A stretch of DNA of 64,000 nucleotides from NCBI GenBank assembly GCA_947311845.1, contig CAMZMU010000107.1, forward strand, positions 22,004,359 to 22,068,358, in the 5' to 3' direction. The notes beneath the pieces were generated by a model. The model saw nothing but the letters and a program-made list of their open reading frames with translations, was not told where the DNA came from and made no database searches. Below are positions 10,601 through 22,129 of the stretch, one piece after another. Both the position numbers and the translations under genes were made by a program. How positions within the stretch are numbered: position 1 is the stretch's first letter; every line of letters starts with the position of its first letter. The DNA comes from Poa pratensis (taxonomy: Eukaryota; Streptophyta; Magnoliopsida; Poales; Poaceae).

Positions 10601-12540
10601 TGATTGATTCCTCTTTAAATTCTGAATCATTTTTTGTTCAGTTTAAACTTGTTGTGTGTATTTCGATGTGGATAGTGAGATCACAAGTAAAATACCGTTA
10701 TCCCTGTCGTGCTTCTTCTGGAGGGTGCTGAGTACTTCTAATCTCACGCGTTTACCTCACCTTGCACACTTGGTTCTTTCTGTAAGTCTAGGAGATCTTA
10801 GCCAGTGATGATCTATATTGATTTCTGAATTCTGAATAGGCACATTGACCCTCTGTATCTGCTCATATTTATGCACTTGTCTAGGTCAAAGAACCTCACG
10901 CCCTGTTGACTTCCTGCTAGTGGCCTCTGTCGCCCGCGCACGATAGTACGATACGGTGCTTCTGGCCTAGGAAGTACAAACGCAGTATGCCGTCCGTATG
11001 GTAAATAATATGCTCGGTTTTCCTAAGTCATGAACTTGGAATTATTGGGTATTGACCTCTTGCGAGTTTACACATGGCTTATGCGTTCTGATCGTGGCTG
11101 GTGCTTTGGTTGTTGAAGGTTAATTAAACATGGAGGGCGTATCAACCTCGAGGCCAATTTTCTTGCATGCTTCTCTTCCGTGTTGGCGTACGGGCGTACG
11201 GCGCTTGCTAGCCTGATATTCACATGGGTACATTCTGTCCACTGAATCTGTTCCAACGACCTTCAGGCCGTATGGCTGCAGTGGGATTGCCTCAACTACC
11301 AAATTTCGAATGGTGTGAATAATGAGATCTCATGGATGATCAGAGTAATGATTCTTAATCATACCCATATCGATCGGTAGTTGCTCTGCCATCTCATGCA
11401 CAAATGAAAAAGGAGAAATCTGTTAGATGCGCAAATGCAGGTTGCAGGATTCAGAACAGCCGGTTTCAGAACAACAGATTGCAGGTACTCCCTATTCCCT
11501 AATGCATCAGACGTCAGGTATGTGCATGGTTCATCGCGAAGCAGTGTTCAATTATGAAGCACGATATTATAGGCTCTACGCTCCCCTTTGCCAAGATAAA
11601 GATGTGGGTCTCGTTGCTCGGATCAAATTATTCAGCCCCGATTATACAACGGCAGGAATACTGCAAAAGTCGCAAAACACGGCAAGCCAAAGACATTCTC
11701 CTGGCTGGCACGATCGAGAACGAATGATCGAATGCGTTTGGGTCGCTCCTCTCGTGCATGCCAGGTAAAGTGTGGTGGTATAACGCATTAAGGCTTGTAT
11801 GATCAGCATTAGCGAGAGCTGAAGACATCATAATGATGCTTGAGTCAACCATGCACTCATATGTCCATTTGAGGTAAATTTGAGGTGGAAGTAGATCAAA
11901 GATGGTCGTGGGTCATGACCGATTCTTAATTCCTGTGTTGTCGTTGCAACCGTTGAAAACTACCTCGTGTGATTTATTTATATGTTTTGTCGGAATCATG
12001 CATTGCGTTATGATCATCTCTTCCGTTGATTAGCGGCAATCATGCAGCGAAATCCGTCTCACCAATCGTGTTTTTTTAAGGCTTTACTTACAAGTAGTGT
12101 ATTTTTTCTAGCATGTATAGGGTTACTTGTAACATGGTGGAGGTACTGTTTTGAGGCATGAGGGTCAACATTTTTCTTTTCGGAGTGAATTTCACTTTTT
12201 ACCCTCTAATTATGCATTTGTGACACTAACTAATCCATCTAGTGAAAAAGCGTCTAGATTGCCCATTTTATAAGATTTGGACCCTCTTTAAACTGATGTG
12301 TATCCGTTGGGAAAGATGCGAAGAGATGATTGAGTCTCGAAAATATCAGGACAACGATGAGAAATTGAACATATAGTTAAGTGAAGGTTACACATGATTT
12401 TCGATGACACCCTCCTATATTTACATATTTTTCGCACAACGTAAGATGTGTATACGTAAAATGTGTATAACAGTATGTCATGGGAAAAAGCAGCATGACG
12501 ACCATTTTCTAGACCCATTCATTTAATTACATCACCCAGC
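10601..12540. other. Intergenic, no gene seen
   Basis: Low-copy-looking AT-rich DNA. Short ORFs at 11068-11302 and 11427-11768 have no recognisable motif and no matching structure on the other strand. Confidence 0.4.
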
Positions 12541-12544
12541 ACTA

Positions 12545-12680
12545 AAAGGCGGAATAATTTTCACTGGGAGATGATATTCCCATAAAAAACGAGGTAGTTG
12601 TAATGACTTCGTCGAAGCCCCGTGACTCCTTTCTGCAAAAGGCGTTTTGTAAGCGTGCATATGGCGATAGTGTAACTGTG
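12545..12680 (+). mobile_element. Decayed Au SINE 3' fragment
   Basis: AAGGCGGAATAATTTTCACTGGGAG...ATTCCC...TGTAATGACTTCGTCGAAG aligns with the middle of the SINE at 7136-7436 with many substitutions. The tRNA-like head is absent. Confidence 0.65.
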
Positions 12681-12683
12681 TAA

Positions 12684-13177
12684 GGCCCTGTTTATTTGGG
12701 ATTCTGCTTCTGCTTTTAGGGTCTAAAAGCAGAAGCCCAAACAAACACCCAATTATTGACATTTTGTTTCGGCGATATATGAATAGATCTTGTGGGGGAA
12801 TTGTGTACCTCGAAAAATGTACATACGCATCTAAGTATGCTTGTTGAACCAGTGTATGGTGTGGTCGTGTGTGCTACCGCTCCAAACTTTGCTGGCATTA
12901 GCACAACTCCTGCAGCGACCTCTGACGCCGCACGCTGTCACGCTGCTCGGTTGTCAGTTGTCACGTCGCTCCGTTGTCCAGCTTGAATCAACATTTATAC
13001 AACTTTTTTAGCCTTTAGGGGCATTCCAGACATTTCAGAATTCAAACCAACAGCAGCAACCATTAAAAACACTTCTGCCAAACATCAAATCTCTGCTTCC
13101 CGCTTCTCACAACTGCTTTTTAACAGCCCACCAGATACAGCTGCTTTTCAGCAGCAGCCGCCCAAACAAACAGACCC
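12684..13177. mobile_element. Harbinger-type MITE, 494 bp, TAA TSD
   Basis: TIRs GGCCCTGTTTATTTGGG (left) and GGGTCTGTTTGTTTGGG (inverted right) are flanked by TAA at 12681-12683 and 13178-13180. A three-base TAA/TTA target fits PIF/Harbinger. The subterminal GCTTCTGCTTTT words also appear inverted. Confidence 0.7.
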
Positions 13178-13180
13178 TAA

Positions 13181-13734
13181 GTGCATGTGTCCTCGGTGTT
13201 TCAAAAGAAAACTAAACGAATGATTTATTATAGGCGAAGCTCATATGTGGATGCTTGATATCTGGCTGCTTACATCCTTATATATAAGCACTCATGAGTG
13301 ATAACATGGAAATATACGTACCTCGAAGTAAACCGCATCTACCGGTGCAACAGAATTCCACCAAAAAATTGACTTGAGTTCATGGTTAAAAATTTATTCC
13401 TAATACGAACTAGAGTCTCTAAACCAGCCTTGTGAGACTCGAGGGTGTTCGTAACGATTACAGCATATGCTTGCTGCAATATAGGGCGACCCTAGAACAA
13501 GGTGCGCTTATATATAACAGGTGCATCGTCCTTCCAGATTAAACTTCTCAACATGTGCGTTTTTCCTGTTGTACTTCGCATTCTATTCTCTTACTACTTG
13601 ACTTGAGATCGTATTATTTTGTAGGTACAGCAGATCCATAATTTTCGGTTAGCTTTTTCTTCCAACGCCAACTTGTCACGTTCTCCTCAGTAATTCGCCA
13701 CGTACTTCTGCAACCCCCGACCCCAAATGTTCAC
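13181..13734. other. Upstream region of expansin gene
   Basis: No coding signal. Probably contains the expansin promoter, since the TATA box follows directly. Confidence 0.4.
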
Positions 13735-13743
13735 TATAAATAC
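13735..13743 (+). promoter_or_regulatory. TATA box of beta-expansin gene
   Basis: TATAAATAC lies 109 bases before the ATG at 13844, a normal plant spacing. Confidence 0.65.
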
Positions 13744-13843
13744 TTGTGTCGTGGCGACTCCTTCAACTCACCCAACGAACACTCGAGCTAAAAATTGAGC
13801 TGCTAGTGCGAGCTAGCTAGAAGAAGCTACTTAAAAAACAGCA

Positions 13844-14982
13844 ATGGCGAAAACTTGCACCTTAGCACTACTTGGCGCACTGCTGGTGCTCTCACTTCTT
13901 GTGAGCCCCATTGCATGCTCCCAAAAGCTCGCCATGCCGGCCAGCCCCAAGCCTGCAGTCAAGGCCGCCCCAACAAGCAAAACCACTACCTATACTAACC
14001 CCGCTGCTCCTGCCACCTACGGCTCCGGCTGGTCAGCGGCCGGCGCGACGTATTACGGCAACCCCACCGGCGACGGAGGCGAGGGTTAGTGCTTTCTCTA
14101 TTTATGGTCTATCGGTCTTATGCATTGGACCCTCATTCATCGAGTTGAAACTGACAATGAAACAAATTTGCAGGTGGGGCGTGCGGCTACCAAGCCGCTG
14201 TCGGGCAGCCACCGTTCTCGTCGATGATCGCCGCCGGGAGCACACCACTGTTCTTGGGAGGCATGGGCTGCGGCGTGTGCTATAATGTGAAGCATAACTC
14301 ATCGCTGTACCCTTTCCATTAACGGTGCAAAGTGATCGGCACGATCATCTGGTCTGACAAAATTTGTTCATGTGTATGCAGGTTATGTGCTCGAGTAACA
14401 AGGCGTGCTCTGGCAAGCCTGTAACCGTCGTCATAACCGACTTGAGCCCCGGCGATCTCTACCCCGGCGAGCCGCCCATTTCGACATGAGCGGCACCGCC
14501 TTGGGCGCCATGGCCAAGCCTGGCAAGGCCGACCAACTCCGTGCCGGCGGTGTCATCAGAATCCAGTACAAGAGGTATGCATTTGTAAATAGGATCGATC
14601 CTCTGCAGTCTGCACTCCGCAATTTCGTACTGATCATGGTGTTTCTGTTAATCGTAGAGTGCCATGCAAGTACCCTGGCGTGAAGATTACCTTCAGGGTG
14701 GACCCGGGTTCGAACCCGTTCTACTTCAAGATCCTAATCCAGTTCGCGAACGGCGATGGCGACCTCAAGGCCGTTGCCATGAAGGAGGCCGGCAGCAGGT
14801 CTTGGACACCCATGGTGCACGATTGGGGTGCATTGTGGCGCTGCAACAACGGCAAGCGGCTGCAAGGGCCCTTCACGGTCCGGCTCACCTCCGGCTCCGG
14901 CAGGGTCCTTGTCACCAACAACGTCATCCCCGCCAACTGGAAGGCCGGAGCAACGTACCGCTCCTTGGTCAACTACCCCTAA
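13844..14982 (+). CDS. Beta-expansin, four exons, one-base frameshift in exon 3
   Basis: Secreted, non-enzymatic wall-loosening protein of the expansin B family. Proposed exons are 13844-14084, 14174-14286, 14382-14574 and 14658-14982, all with GT/AG introns. Exon 1 gives a signal peptide of about 26 residues ([20 protein letters not shown]...) and [12 protein letters not shown], continuing into GGACGYQ. Exon 2 carries GCGVCYN and exon 3 [13 protein letters not shown]. The [16 protein letters not shown] block (GH45-like double-psi barrel with the HFD motif) lies in a different frame: one base is missing in the C-run near 14474-14480. Exon 4 encodes CKYPG and the CBM63-like C-terminal domain ending SLVNYP. 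With the frame corrected the length would be about 290 residues, slightly longer than typical EXPBs. It is a pseudogene if the deletion is real, otherwise an assembly error. Confidence 0.88.
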
Positions 14983-14997
14983 ATTTCTTTTTTCCCC

Positions 14998-15017
14998 TCC
15001 TTGGTCAACTACCCCTG
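14998..15017 (+). repeat. 20-bp duplication of expansin C-terminal codons in 3' UTR
   Basis: CTCCTTGGTCAACTACCCCT, the last codons (14961-14980), recurs at 14998-15017, followed by AACTGGAAGG. The latter also occurs upstream in the coding exon. A small local rearrangement just past the stop. Confidence 0.8.
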
Positions 15018-15039
15018 AACAACTGGAAGGGTAATTAAG

Positions 15040-15762
15040 ATCCGTGTGTGAATCTACACCGCGGAAGAAATGCCACAAGATCAGGAGGAGGTCGCCGAAA
15101 TCGTGTTCTTCCCCTCCATATGGCTCTGCGTTCCCCTAGCGATGTGTGTCTTCTTGTTTCCCTCTGTTCTGTAATTTTGTTGTTGAGGAGAAGCTTGGAC
15201 TGCAGCTAAAGTCGCATGCCGATGTATCAAGTTGTGTGTGTGTTTTTGTGCCACATGATCCACGAGGGAAATGAATGAATTGTCACATGACTGAATTTTG
15301 CATCGTCAAATTCAGCACTTGCTTTACTGAGCAGACCTTAGCAGCTCTATGTTTTATTTAATGAACCTCAAAATATTACTCGTATGAAAAAAATGTAGTA
15401 TATACTTATTTGAAGAATGTGCGTACAAATTATCATGAATAATTTTGTTGTGAGCTAAACAAATAAAAAAGACAAACATTTAGGTCAAAAATTAATCTAG
15501 TAATTGCAATTTTGGATCCACAATTTTTTCCTCGGGTTACAAATGAATGTATTTTTTACTTAAAAATTACAGAGATGAATGACACACGTGGAAAAGGTCC
15601 AAAAATTGAAATATTTAAATATGCATTTCAAGAGAAAATACCAATCTCCATGGAGATCAAAGCAAATGCAAATAGCCGCACTGGTCAGTTGCCATGCTTT
15701 TCTTGCCTAGCGCCGTCTACTCTCTGCTCTAATCCGATCGATCTATACGTCCATCAAAAAGG
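15040..15762. other. 3' flank of expansin gene and intergenic
   Basis: No further coding exon recognised. Confidence 0.4.
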
Positions 15763-15901
15763 TATTACCTCCGTTTGAAATGTACAATAGTATGTCGGAT
15801 ACCGATAGGTGGCACGCGCTGTCATAGACACAACCGAAACCCTTTTTTCCCTCCTGTCAACCCTTCCCAGTACATTTCCCCCGCCCGCTCTTGCAGTATT
15901 T

Positions 15902-15922
15902 GCCCCCCCCCCCCCCCCCCCC
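15902..15922 (+). repeat. Poly-C tract
   Basis: About 20 consecutive C, followed by C-rich CCCACC repeats. Length in the assembly is unreliable. Confidence 0.9.
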
Positions 15923-16189
15923 CTCCCCCAACCCACCCACCCACGCACGCACCCCCAGCATCTCAACTAGGACGCGATGACGCTCGCCTACTTGCCGGGA
16001 AAAGAACTCGTGGAGGCCCTCCTCCGTCTAGCCTAGGCCTAGCTTCATGTGTCGGTGCTCGTCGACTTGTCGGGCACAGAGCTCGCGTCGACCTCACGCG
16101 CTAGCCTTGCACACAAAGTGTTTGGCCATTTTCCTCAGCTTTAGATAGCAGCGTTGTTGGGTTTATTGCTTGCTTTGTTTGATTTGTAG

Positions 16190-17165
16190 ATGGATAGCGA
16201 CGATGTGTTGATGGTCCAGTTATTGATGGAAGAGGAGGCCAATACCGTTGCCAATGAAGATGAGCATTTGACGATCCTCGCTTGTCTTCTACAATGCCAA
16301 GCGGACGAGGCCGCCAATGCCGCACCCGAACACCGAGATTTGAAGTTTGGGAAGAGAAAGACCAAGCCAAGGCAGAGGATGGAGGGTCCATGCTATACAC
16401 CGACAATTTTGCTGACGTACCAACATTTCCCCCAAAGGATTTTCGACGCCGCTTTAGGATGAACAAGTTGTTCATGCGGTTGGTGTATGGTGTGAGGGAG
16501 TACAACAGCTACTTCGTGTTGAAGAAAGACTGCACCGACATGGATGGTTTCTTATCAATTCAAAAATGCATTGCTTCTATCAGGATGCTTACATATGGAA
16601 CTCAGGGAGATGGACAAGACGATTTCGTACGCATGTAGGAGACCACAACTATGAAAGCCATGTAATATTCTGTAAGGTGGTGGTGGTGGTGGGTGTGTTT
16701 GGACCATCCTATTTGAGAGGACCGAATGAAGCTGGAACAATTCGGATCATGGCACAAAACGCAACGAGAGAATTTTCTGGGATGCTTTTGAAGTATCAAC
16801 TGTATCCATTGGAGCTGGAAGAATTGTCCATTTTCTGAACAAGGGTTGTACAAAGGGCATACTGTAGAGTGTAGTGTGGTACTTGAAGCTATGACATATT
16901 TTGACCTGTTGGATTTGGCACCCTTTTTTGGCATGGCAGGATCTCACAATGACATCAATGTGTTTCAGCGTTCTCCCGTATTTGCGAGAGTTGAAGGTAA
17001 TCCGTCGGCTGTCAACAATGGGAGCAATGGCCACTAGTACACCAAAGGGCACTACCTAGCCGATGTCATCTATCCAAGATGGTTGACATTTGTGAAGACA
17101 GCCTCTGATCCTCTAGGTCAGAAGAAATCTTGGTTTGCTTCGCGCAAGGAGAGTTGCAGACGTTT
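16190..17165 (+). pseudogene. PIF/Harbinger-type transposase-derived nuclease pseudogene
   Basis: Frames broken by indels and stops spell a plant Harbinger (DDE_Tnp_4) protein in order. The blocks are an acidic start MDSDDVLMVQLLMEEEA, then GKRKTKPRQRMEG, FRRRFRMNKLFMRLVYGVRE and GFLSIQKCIASIRMLTYG. Later come FGMAGSHNDINVFQRSPVFA and YTKGHYLADVIYPRW. Several catalytic-core regions are shifted (around 16800) or lost after 17165. No intact frame exceeds about 120 codons, so it is non-functional. Confidence 0.85.
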
Positions 17166-17187
17166 TGATAGGCTAGCATGTATTTGG

Positions 17188-17320
17188 GGGCACGAATGAA
17201 GATGCTCTAAGGCGTTTTGATAGGCTAGCCTAACAAAACGTTTTATATTTTAGGGCACGAATGAAGATGCTCTAAGGCGTTTTGATAGGCTAGCCTAATG
17301 AAACGTTTTATATTTTAGAA
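17188..17320 (+). repeat. ~65-bp direct repeat with palindromic core
   Basis: GGGCACGAATGAAGATGCTC...AAACGTTTTATATTTTAG occurs twice in tandem. Each copy contains CGTTTTGATAGGCTAGCC TAACAAAACG, a near-perfect palindrome around TAGGCTAGCCTA; the half-word GTTTTGATAGGCTAGC also precedes them near 17162. Confidence 0.8.
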
Positions 17321-17331
17321 CGGAGGTAGTA

Positions 17332-17822
17332 CATGTCAATATATGTTGCATGATTCTTCTTTTGCCATAGGGATGTAACCCATTAATTGGTTATCCGCTA
17401 TTACATGCTACTATTAGATATCAAATTGTTAACTTTATTTTCATATTATTACCTATTTATTTTTCAGTTTGAAATTCATATAAAACCAACCACCAATTAC
17501 CCTTCGCCAATCTTGATGTTTGCCAACTCCAGAGTAGATGTTACACAGTGCACGTGTATACAAGTCATTTTGTACTAAAGAAGTACATGCCACGGGTAAT
17601 AAAAGGAAGAAAATGTGCATTTTAACTGTACATACTTTACAGTTCTCAGCTGCTTACACAGTACAGTATAGTCTGAATTCAACTAAGTGTGACAGCAGGT
17701 CACTACACCAGTATAGCTTCTTCGGACAAACGTTACTTTAGACAACATGTACCAAGAACTAAGAATTCTCAAAAGATGATCTTGCTTCTGGTTGTAATGC
17801 ATAAACAATGGACGGAAATGAA
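17332..17822. other. Intergenic, 3' flank of SEC20
   Basis: AT-rich, no coding signal. Probably includes the SEC20 3' UTR. Confidence 0.4.
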
Positions 17823-20803
17823 TCACAGTTCATCGTAAACGGGAGGAGCGGGAGGAGCAGTTGTTGGGGCAGGTTCATGATGCACTTTAGGTATGATATC
17901 TTCGGCTGATATTGAGCCTGACCTGATGGCATCGGCCAGCTTCCTTTGCAGTGTCAACAGACCAATACGTCTCGAGACAACATAAAGAACCGCCAAGGAG
18001 AAAATCAGGAACCCAATTGTCAGGATGATCCTGAAACAGATCTAATTAGCAATTGGCACAACCGAGACAGTATCACTATTACACAGCCAGAAACTTATCT
18101 TGCAGGTGAGAAATCAAACGCATAGTACAACAGGATGTAGGTATATCACTTAAACTCAATTGCTTCACTTCTTATGTAGTTTTGTCTGACAAGAATACTA
18201 CTTCATGTAGTATAATGCAGACTGTATGACCACATCATACAGCATCGGTAATAAGGCTGGTTTTGAGCTCTACCAAAGATTGATGGTACCTACCTATCAA
18301 GAACATCTTGTCTTTGCATCGTGGAGAGCAAACCACGGGTACGCATCAGCAAAGAGCGGTGTCCTTGATATTCGCCTTCAGCCTGCCGAAGAACACTTGT
18401 TGATTCATCTGCATAATTTTTTTAGTTAGCTCACAACTTGGCCTAGTTCTTATTCATATGTGCAACAAGGACTGGGCCATAGCTTAATAATAACTGAAAT
18501 TTCTACCATGGAATAACAGCACATTTGTGAGGAAAGGTCGCCCTTAAATGCATGTAACTAAATACAGCCATCCAAAATATCTATGAGCAAGCTTTATTTT
18601 GTCTATTGTGGTCCAGCACATTAATAACTAGAAAGAAACAGATCAATACTGTTCAAGAGATGTGAGCAAAGCTTGGCATTTAGTATTTCCAGAAAGAGAA
18701 CATACAAGTGGGCCTCTTGAACACAGGCTTAATAACAGGAAAACTTACCAAAAGTTGACAAGGTATTAGCACTTCTTTCCACCTCCTGTCGACATACAAA
18801 AAATACTTTTGAATTTCTGACAGAAAAATAATAGAATGCAGAATATCAATTAAGCGAGCAGGAGTGCTAACCTGAACCATCAACTGCCGTGATCGGCGTA
18901 GGCTCTCAGTAATACTTTCTGCAGCGGATGTCATCCCAGCTTTTGTCCTGCAACATTTAGTAGGTTAGCATTCATTACAGAAACATAAAGTATGTACTTC
19001 AATGAAGTAAGATGGTCCTTCAATTTGTGCAATTCATCGCAAGAAAAATACGTTGAGGTGATGGGATCCCTAACCAAATACTATTTTTTTATTAACACAA
19101 CAATTACTAACGGATTGACCACACTACATAGCTTACATGAGGAATAAGTTGTTTATCCCCTCCTCTGTCCGTATCGGCAGCTAACATCACCATGCCTGTC
19201 ACCCCTAGTAAAATCATGAGTCCTGCACGCATCAACCGCCAGGCTGCACTATCCTAGCGAGTGCAAATGCTTGCAGGGCCCGAATTAGCAAAATGCATAC
19301 ATGGCAGTTGGTGCTGCTGTTACAGCGATACGGTCATAACAAGCCAACTGACTGTCCCCGCCTGTGCACTCACTGTCTCCAAATTCCAACTGTGATGCCT
19401 CACACGAGCTCAATGTGGAATCCAAAAATGACATCTGTTTGGTTGCGCCTACTGTGCAACCAAGCTTGTTGATCCCTCCATCGGCCGAGCGAGACAGAGT
19501 CCTCATTCAAGCACGAGGGCTATATTTCCTGAAACCTTCCGATTTGTGCAATTGGATTCAGTTACTTGAGGTTCTTCATCATTTGTTGTGGGTACTTGAT
19601 GCTTCCACCCTTAAAAATGGAATCCTTCATATGATTTGTCCAGACAAAAAATTGAGTTTGCATACTGGTATGTTCCTAGACAGGATATGCGCTTGGGGTT
19701 GCATAAATATTTACCTAAATCTCAAATTTCCTCAGTACTGTTACAGTTGCTCCCAGCAGTTTGACTGAGCACGTGGGGGTTCTGCCGCTGATGACAGGCA
19801 GGTCAGTAGACAGAGGATGGCAGAAGAGGACATATTTTATTATTTTTATTTGCTGTTGCTTATTGACTGGGATGCTACCCTGGAAAATATTCCGTGATGT
19901 AAGCTGCTAGTGTGACAAAAACAACTGCCAGTCAACAAAACTAGTCAGCTGAACCACAAATGGGTAGATAAGGGGGTTAAATAGTTCAATGAGTCAAGTA
20001 GACATTTTCAGTAGTCCCAGTTGAGGAGATCACTTGTTCCTTTAGCTAAATTCACAACTGATGCCTTTGTAGGCCTAATGCGGTGTTATGCTTGCAAGGA
20101 CTCCCCATGAAACTGAATAGAACATCAAACACGATCTGCAGCTAATGTCTCAAATATTCCTAATATATAATAGCAGGAAAAAGATTTCACGTGACGAACT
20201 TACTGGAGATTGCGCCTCCGAATGGTGGACTCTTCTCCACCTCCCAGAAGAAGCTCCCTCTGGAGAAAGCGCGATTAGAATGTGAGAGTGCCTTAAATAC
20301 ATGCAAGAATGCATTGCTCAGGCTATAAACAGTTAAATAAATGGAGCATACTCTGAAGAGAAATCACAGACCTCTTCTTCAGCAGCTTTCTTAATGTTCG
20401 CTTTTGCTTGTAAGTTAGCACTCCTGAGGCGCGCACGCAGCCTGAAAACACGAAATCAGTTGGTACAAAAACTTAAGACAAAGCAAACAAAAAAGGAAAT
20501 TAATCTAAGAATAGCTTACTTCTGATACTGTTCCTTCCATGATCCTAAGGTTGCCTGGCCAGACTGCACTTCTTCAAAACTTGGTAGCTGCTCTGCTAGA
20601 AGATCAAGCCTGCACTGCAGTGCATTGAGTAATTGCAGTGCATCCTGCGCAGAACCATTCAACCTAGGAAGAGAATTTGCTTCTTCTGTCCCTTTTCCCA
20701 TCTTTCCACATGACTCAATTGCAGCTATGCACACCTCAAGTTGTGTAACTACTTGGCTCCAATCCTTTTTCAGGTTTTCAACAGCTTGTGTGACCTCATC
20801 CAT
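17823..20803 (-). CDS. SEC20: Sec20 (BNIP1-type) ER Qb-SNARE, seven exons
   Basis: ER-membrane SNARE for Golgi-to-ER retrograde traffic, acting with Use1, Tip20/NRZ-type tether and other SNAREs. Exons on the minus strand are 20803-20520, 20441-20372, 20259-20204, 18947-18872, 18785-18749, 18408-18294 and 18030-17823. Every junction is GT/AG and in phase, giving 281 residues without a break. The start MDEVTQAVENLKKDW opens a helical N-terminal region. The SNARE segment spans exons 4-6 (SITESLRRSRQLMVQEVERS and RSLLMRTRGLLSTMQRQDVL). A membrane anchor follows (IILTIGFLIFSLAVLYVV), then a lumenal tail ending PPVYDEL. The terminal YDEL resembles K/HDEL retrieval signals; yeast Sec20 ends in HDEL. 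An in-frame ATG at 20824 lies before a possible acceptor, so a 5'-UTR intron is likely; I chose the ATG at 20803 because MDEV matches plant homologues. Confidence 0.93.
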
Positions 20804-21830
20804 CCTAATATCTGCATGGGTCAATTTTGAGGATTTACCGTGCTGTTACTAATGAAGCAATAACTGGCCAAGACAAGACTTAATGGAAACAGAATCAAGG
20901 CTATAAACATTCGATTGGACCACTGACCAACCAGGCAGTAAATCCTCTAAAAATATGCTGACCATCAATTTTACTACCTCAATGGGAGATTTACTTCCCA
21001 AATCTTCACTTGAGCTAAAGAAAGGACAGGAATTTCTGCCCCGGCTAGAAGAATCCTAATCTGGACTACATATTTTTAAAACAACGGCTACCGCTCAAGC
21101 TGTGTAGTACCCCGTGGCTGCAGAACTGGAGCTCCAAACATATGGAGATCAAATTTCAGTTACGTAGGTCCAAAGAAATTCATTTGGACAAGCGTCATTA
21201 CCCAAAACAAAATAAAATGCAAACCAAACTTCCCAGGTCAATTCAAATGCCTCACAAGGAGGTGGGGGGATCAGAACAGCCATAAGTGAGCATTCAAAAA
21301 ATCATACGCTCATTAGATGAATACTATGCCCAAGCAAGAACAGGATAGAACAGACATCCCTGCCACTAAAGTCAAAATATGCCATAGTGCACCCGATGAG
21401 ATGAATATCAAATCCCATCAAGTGTCCACATAAACAAAAGTATATATTAGATTGAACTCTCGATTTAACAACCAGTCAAACAATATTGCAAGAAAATGAT
21501 AAGTTAATCAAACTTTGGAACAGAATTTACTATATCGTTGAGTATTAGATAAGTTAATCAAGAAAATAAGACAGTAAACACCCCGTATATGCTCTAAGCA
21601 TGATGAAAAGATCATGCCAACTGCAAGCAGTTCAAAGAAAGAAAGATAGGGAAATGGAGATAGGTCATTCATCTTGTTTAGAGAGTCATGGTAAAAATAG
21701 GACAGTTTGGAAGGGAATTTGGTTGCATGCACTGAACAGAATTTAATATATGTGATCCAAGTATATTATCACAACAACCAGAGCACCAAGGCACCAAGCA
21801 GTAGCACAAATAACCCTACAAGGAAAACTG
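20804..21830. other. Probable SEC20 5' region, no exon recognised
   Basis: The base pattern CATGCAG just before the start ATG could be a 3' splice site of a 5'-UTR intron. No upstream exon or TATA can be assigned. Confidence 0.35.
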
Positions 21831-21836
21831 TAACAA

Positions 21837-21930
21837 CACCAAATCATGTTTGGTTGCTGTATACTCGAAAGGTTGCCAAGGAAGGGGAAATGAATTATGA
21901 CAACACTCGAAATCATGTTTGGTTGCTGTA
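21837..21930 (+). repeat. ~70-bp-spaced direct repeat
   Basis: AATCATGTTTGGTTGCTGTA followed by TACTC occurs at about 21841 and again at about 21911, a small tandem duplication. Confidence 0.8.
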
Positions 21931-22129
21931 TACTCACATTCTACGCTGGATTGGACCAGTGGGGACTACTCATCCAGCTCGGCATACTCCACCCAGATTA
22001 TCAGCTCCCTCTCAAAGTTCCTGATTGCCAAGATTTGTATAGCACAGGCCAAGTCAAAGTGCTGCATTTTACCCTGGCTAGTGTTACATGGAAGTATCCT
22101 TAGCAGACCTATTTGTGAATGGCCACACG

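Larger units (their letters stand above)
15765..17329. mobile_element. Composite element with Stowaway-type ends
   Basis: Left end TTACCTCCGTT and right end AACGGAGGTAG are inverted (one mismatch) and each abuts TA (15763-15764, 17330-17331). This is the Stowaway/mariner signature. At 1.56 kb it is far larger than a MITE because it encloses a dead Harbinger transposase region and duplicated palindromic DNA. Confidence 0.5.
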
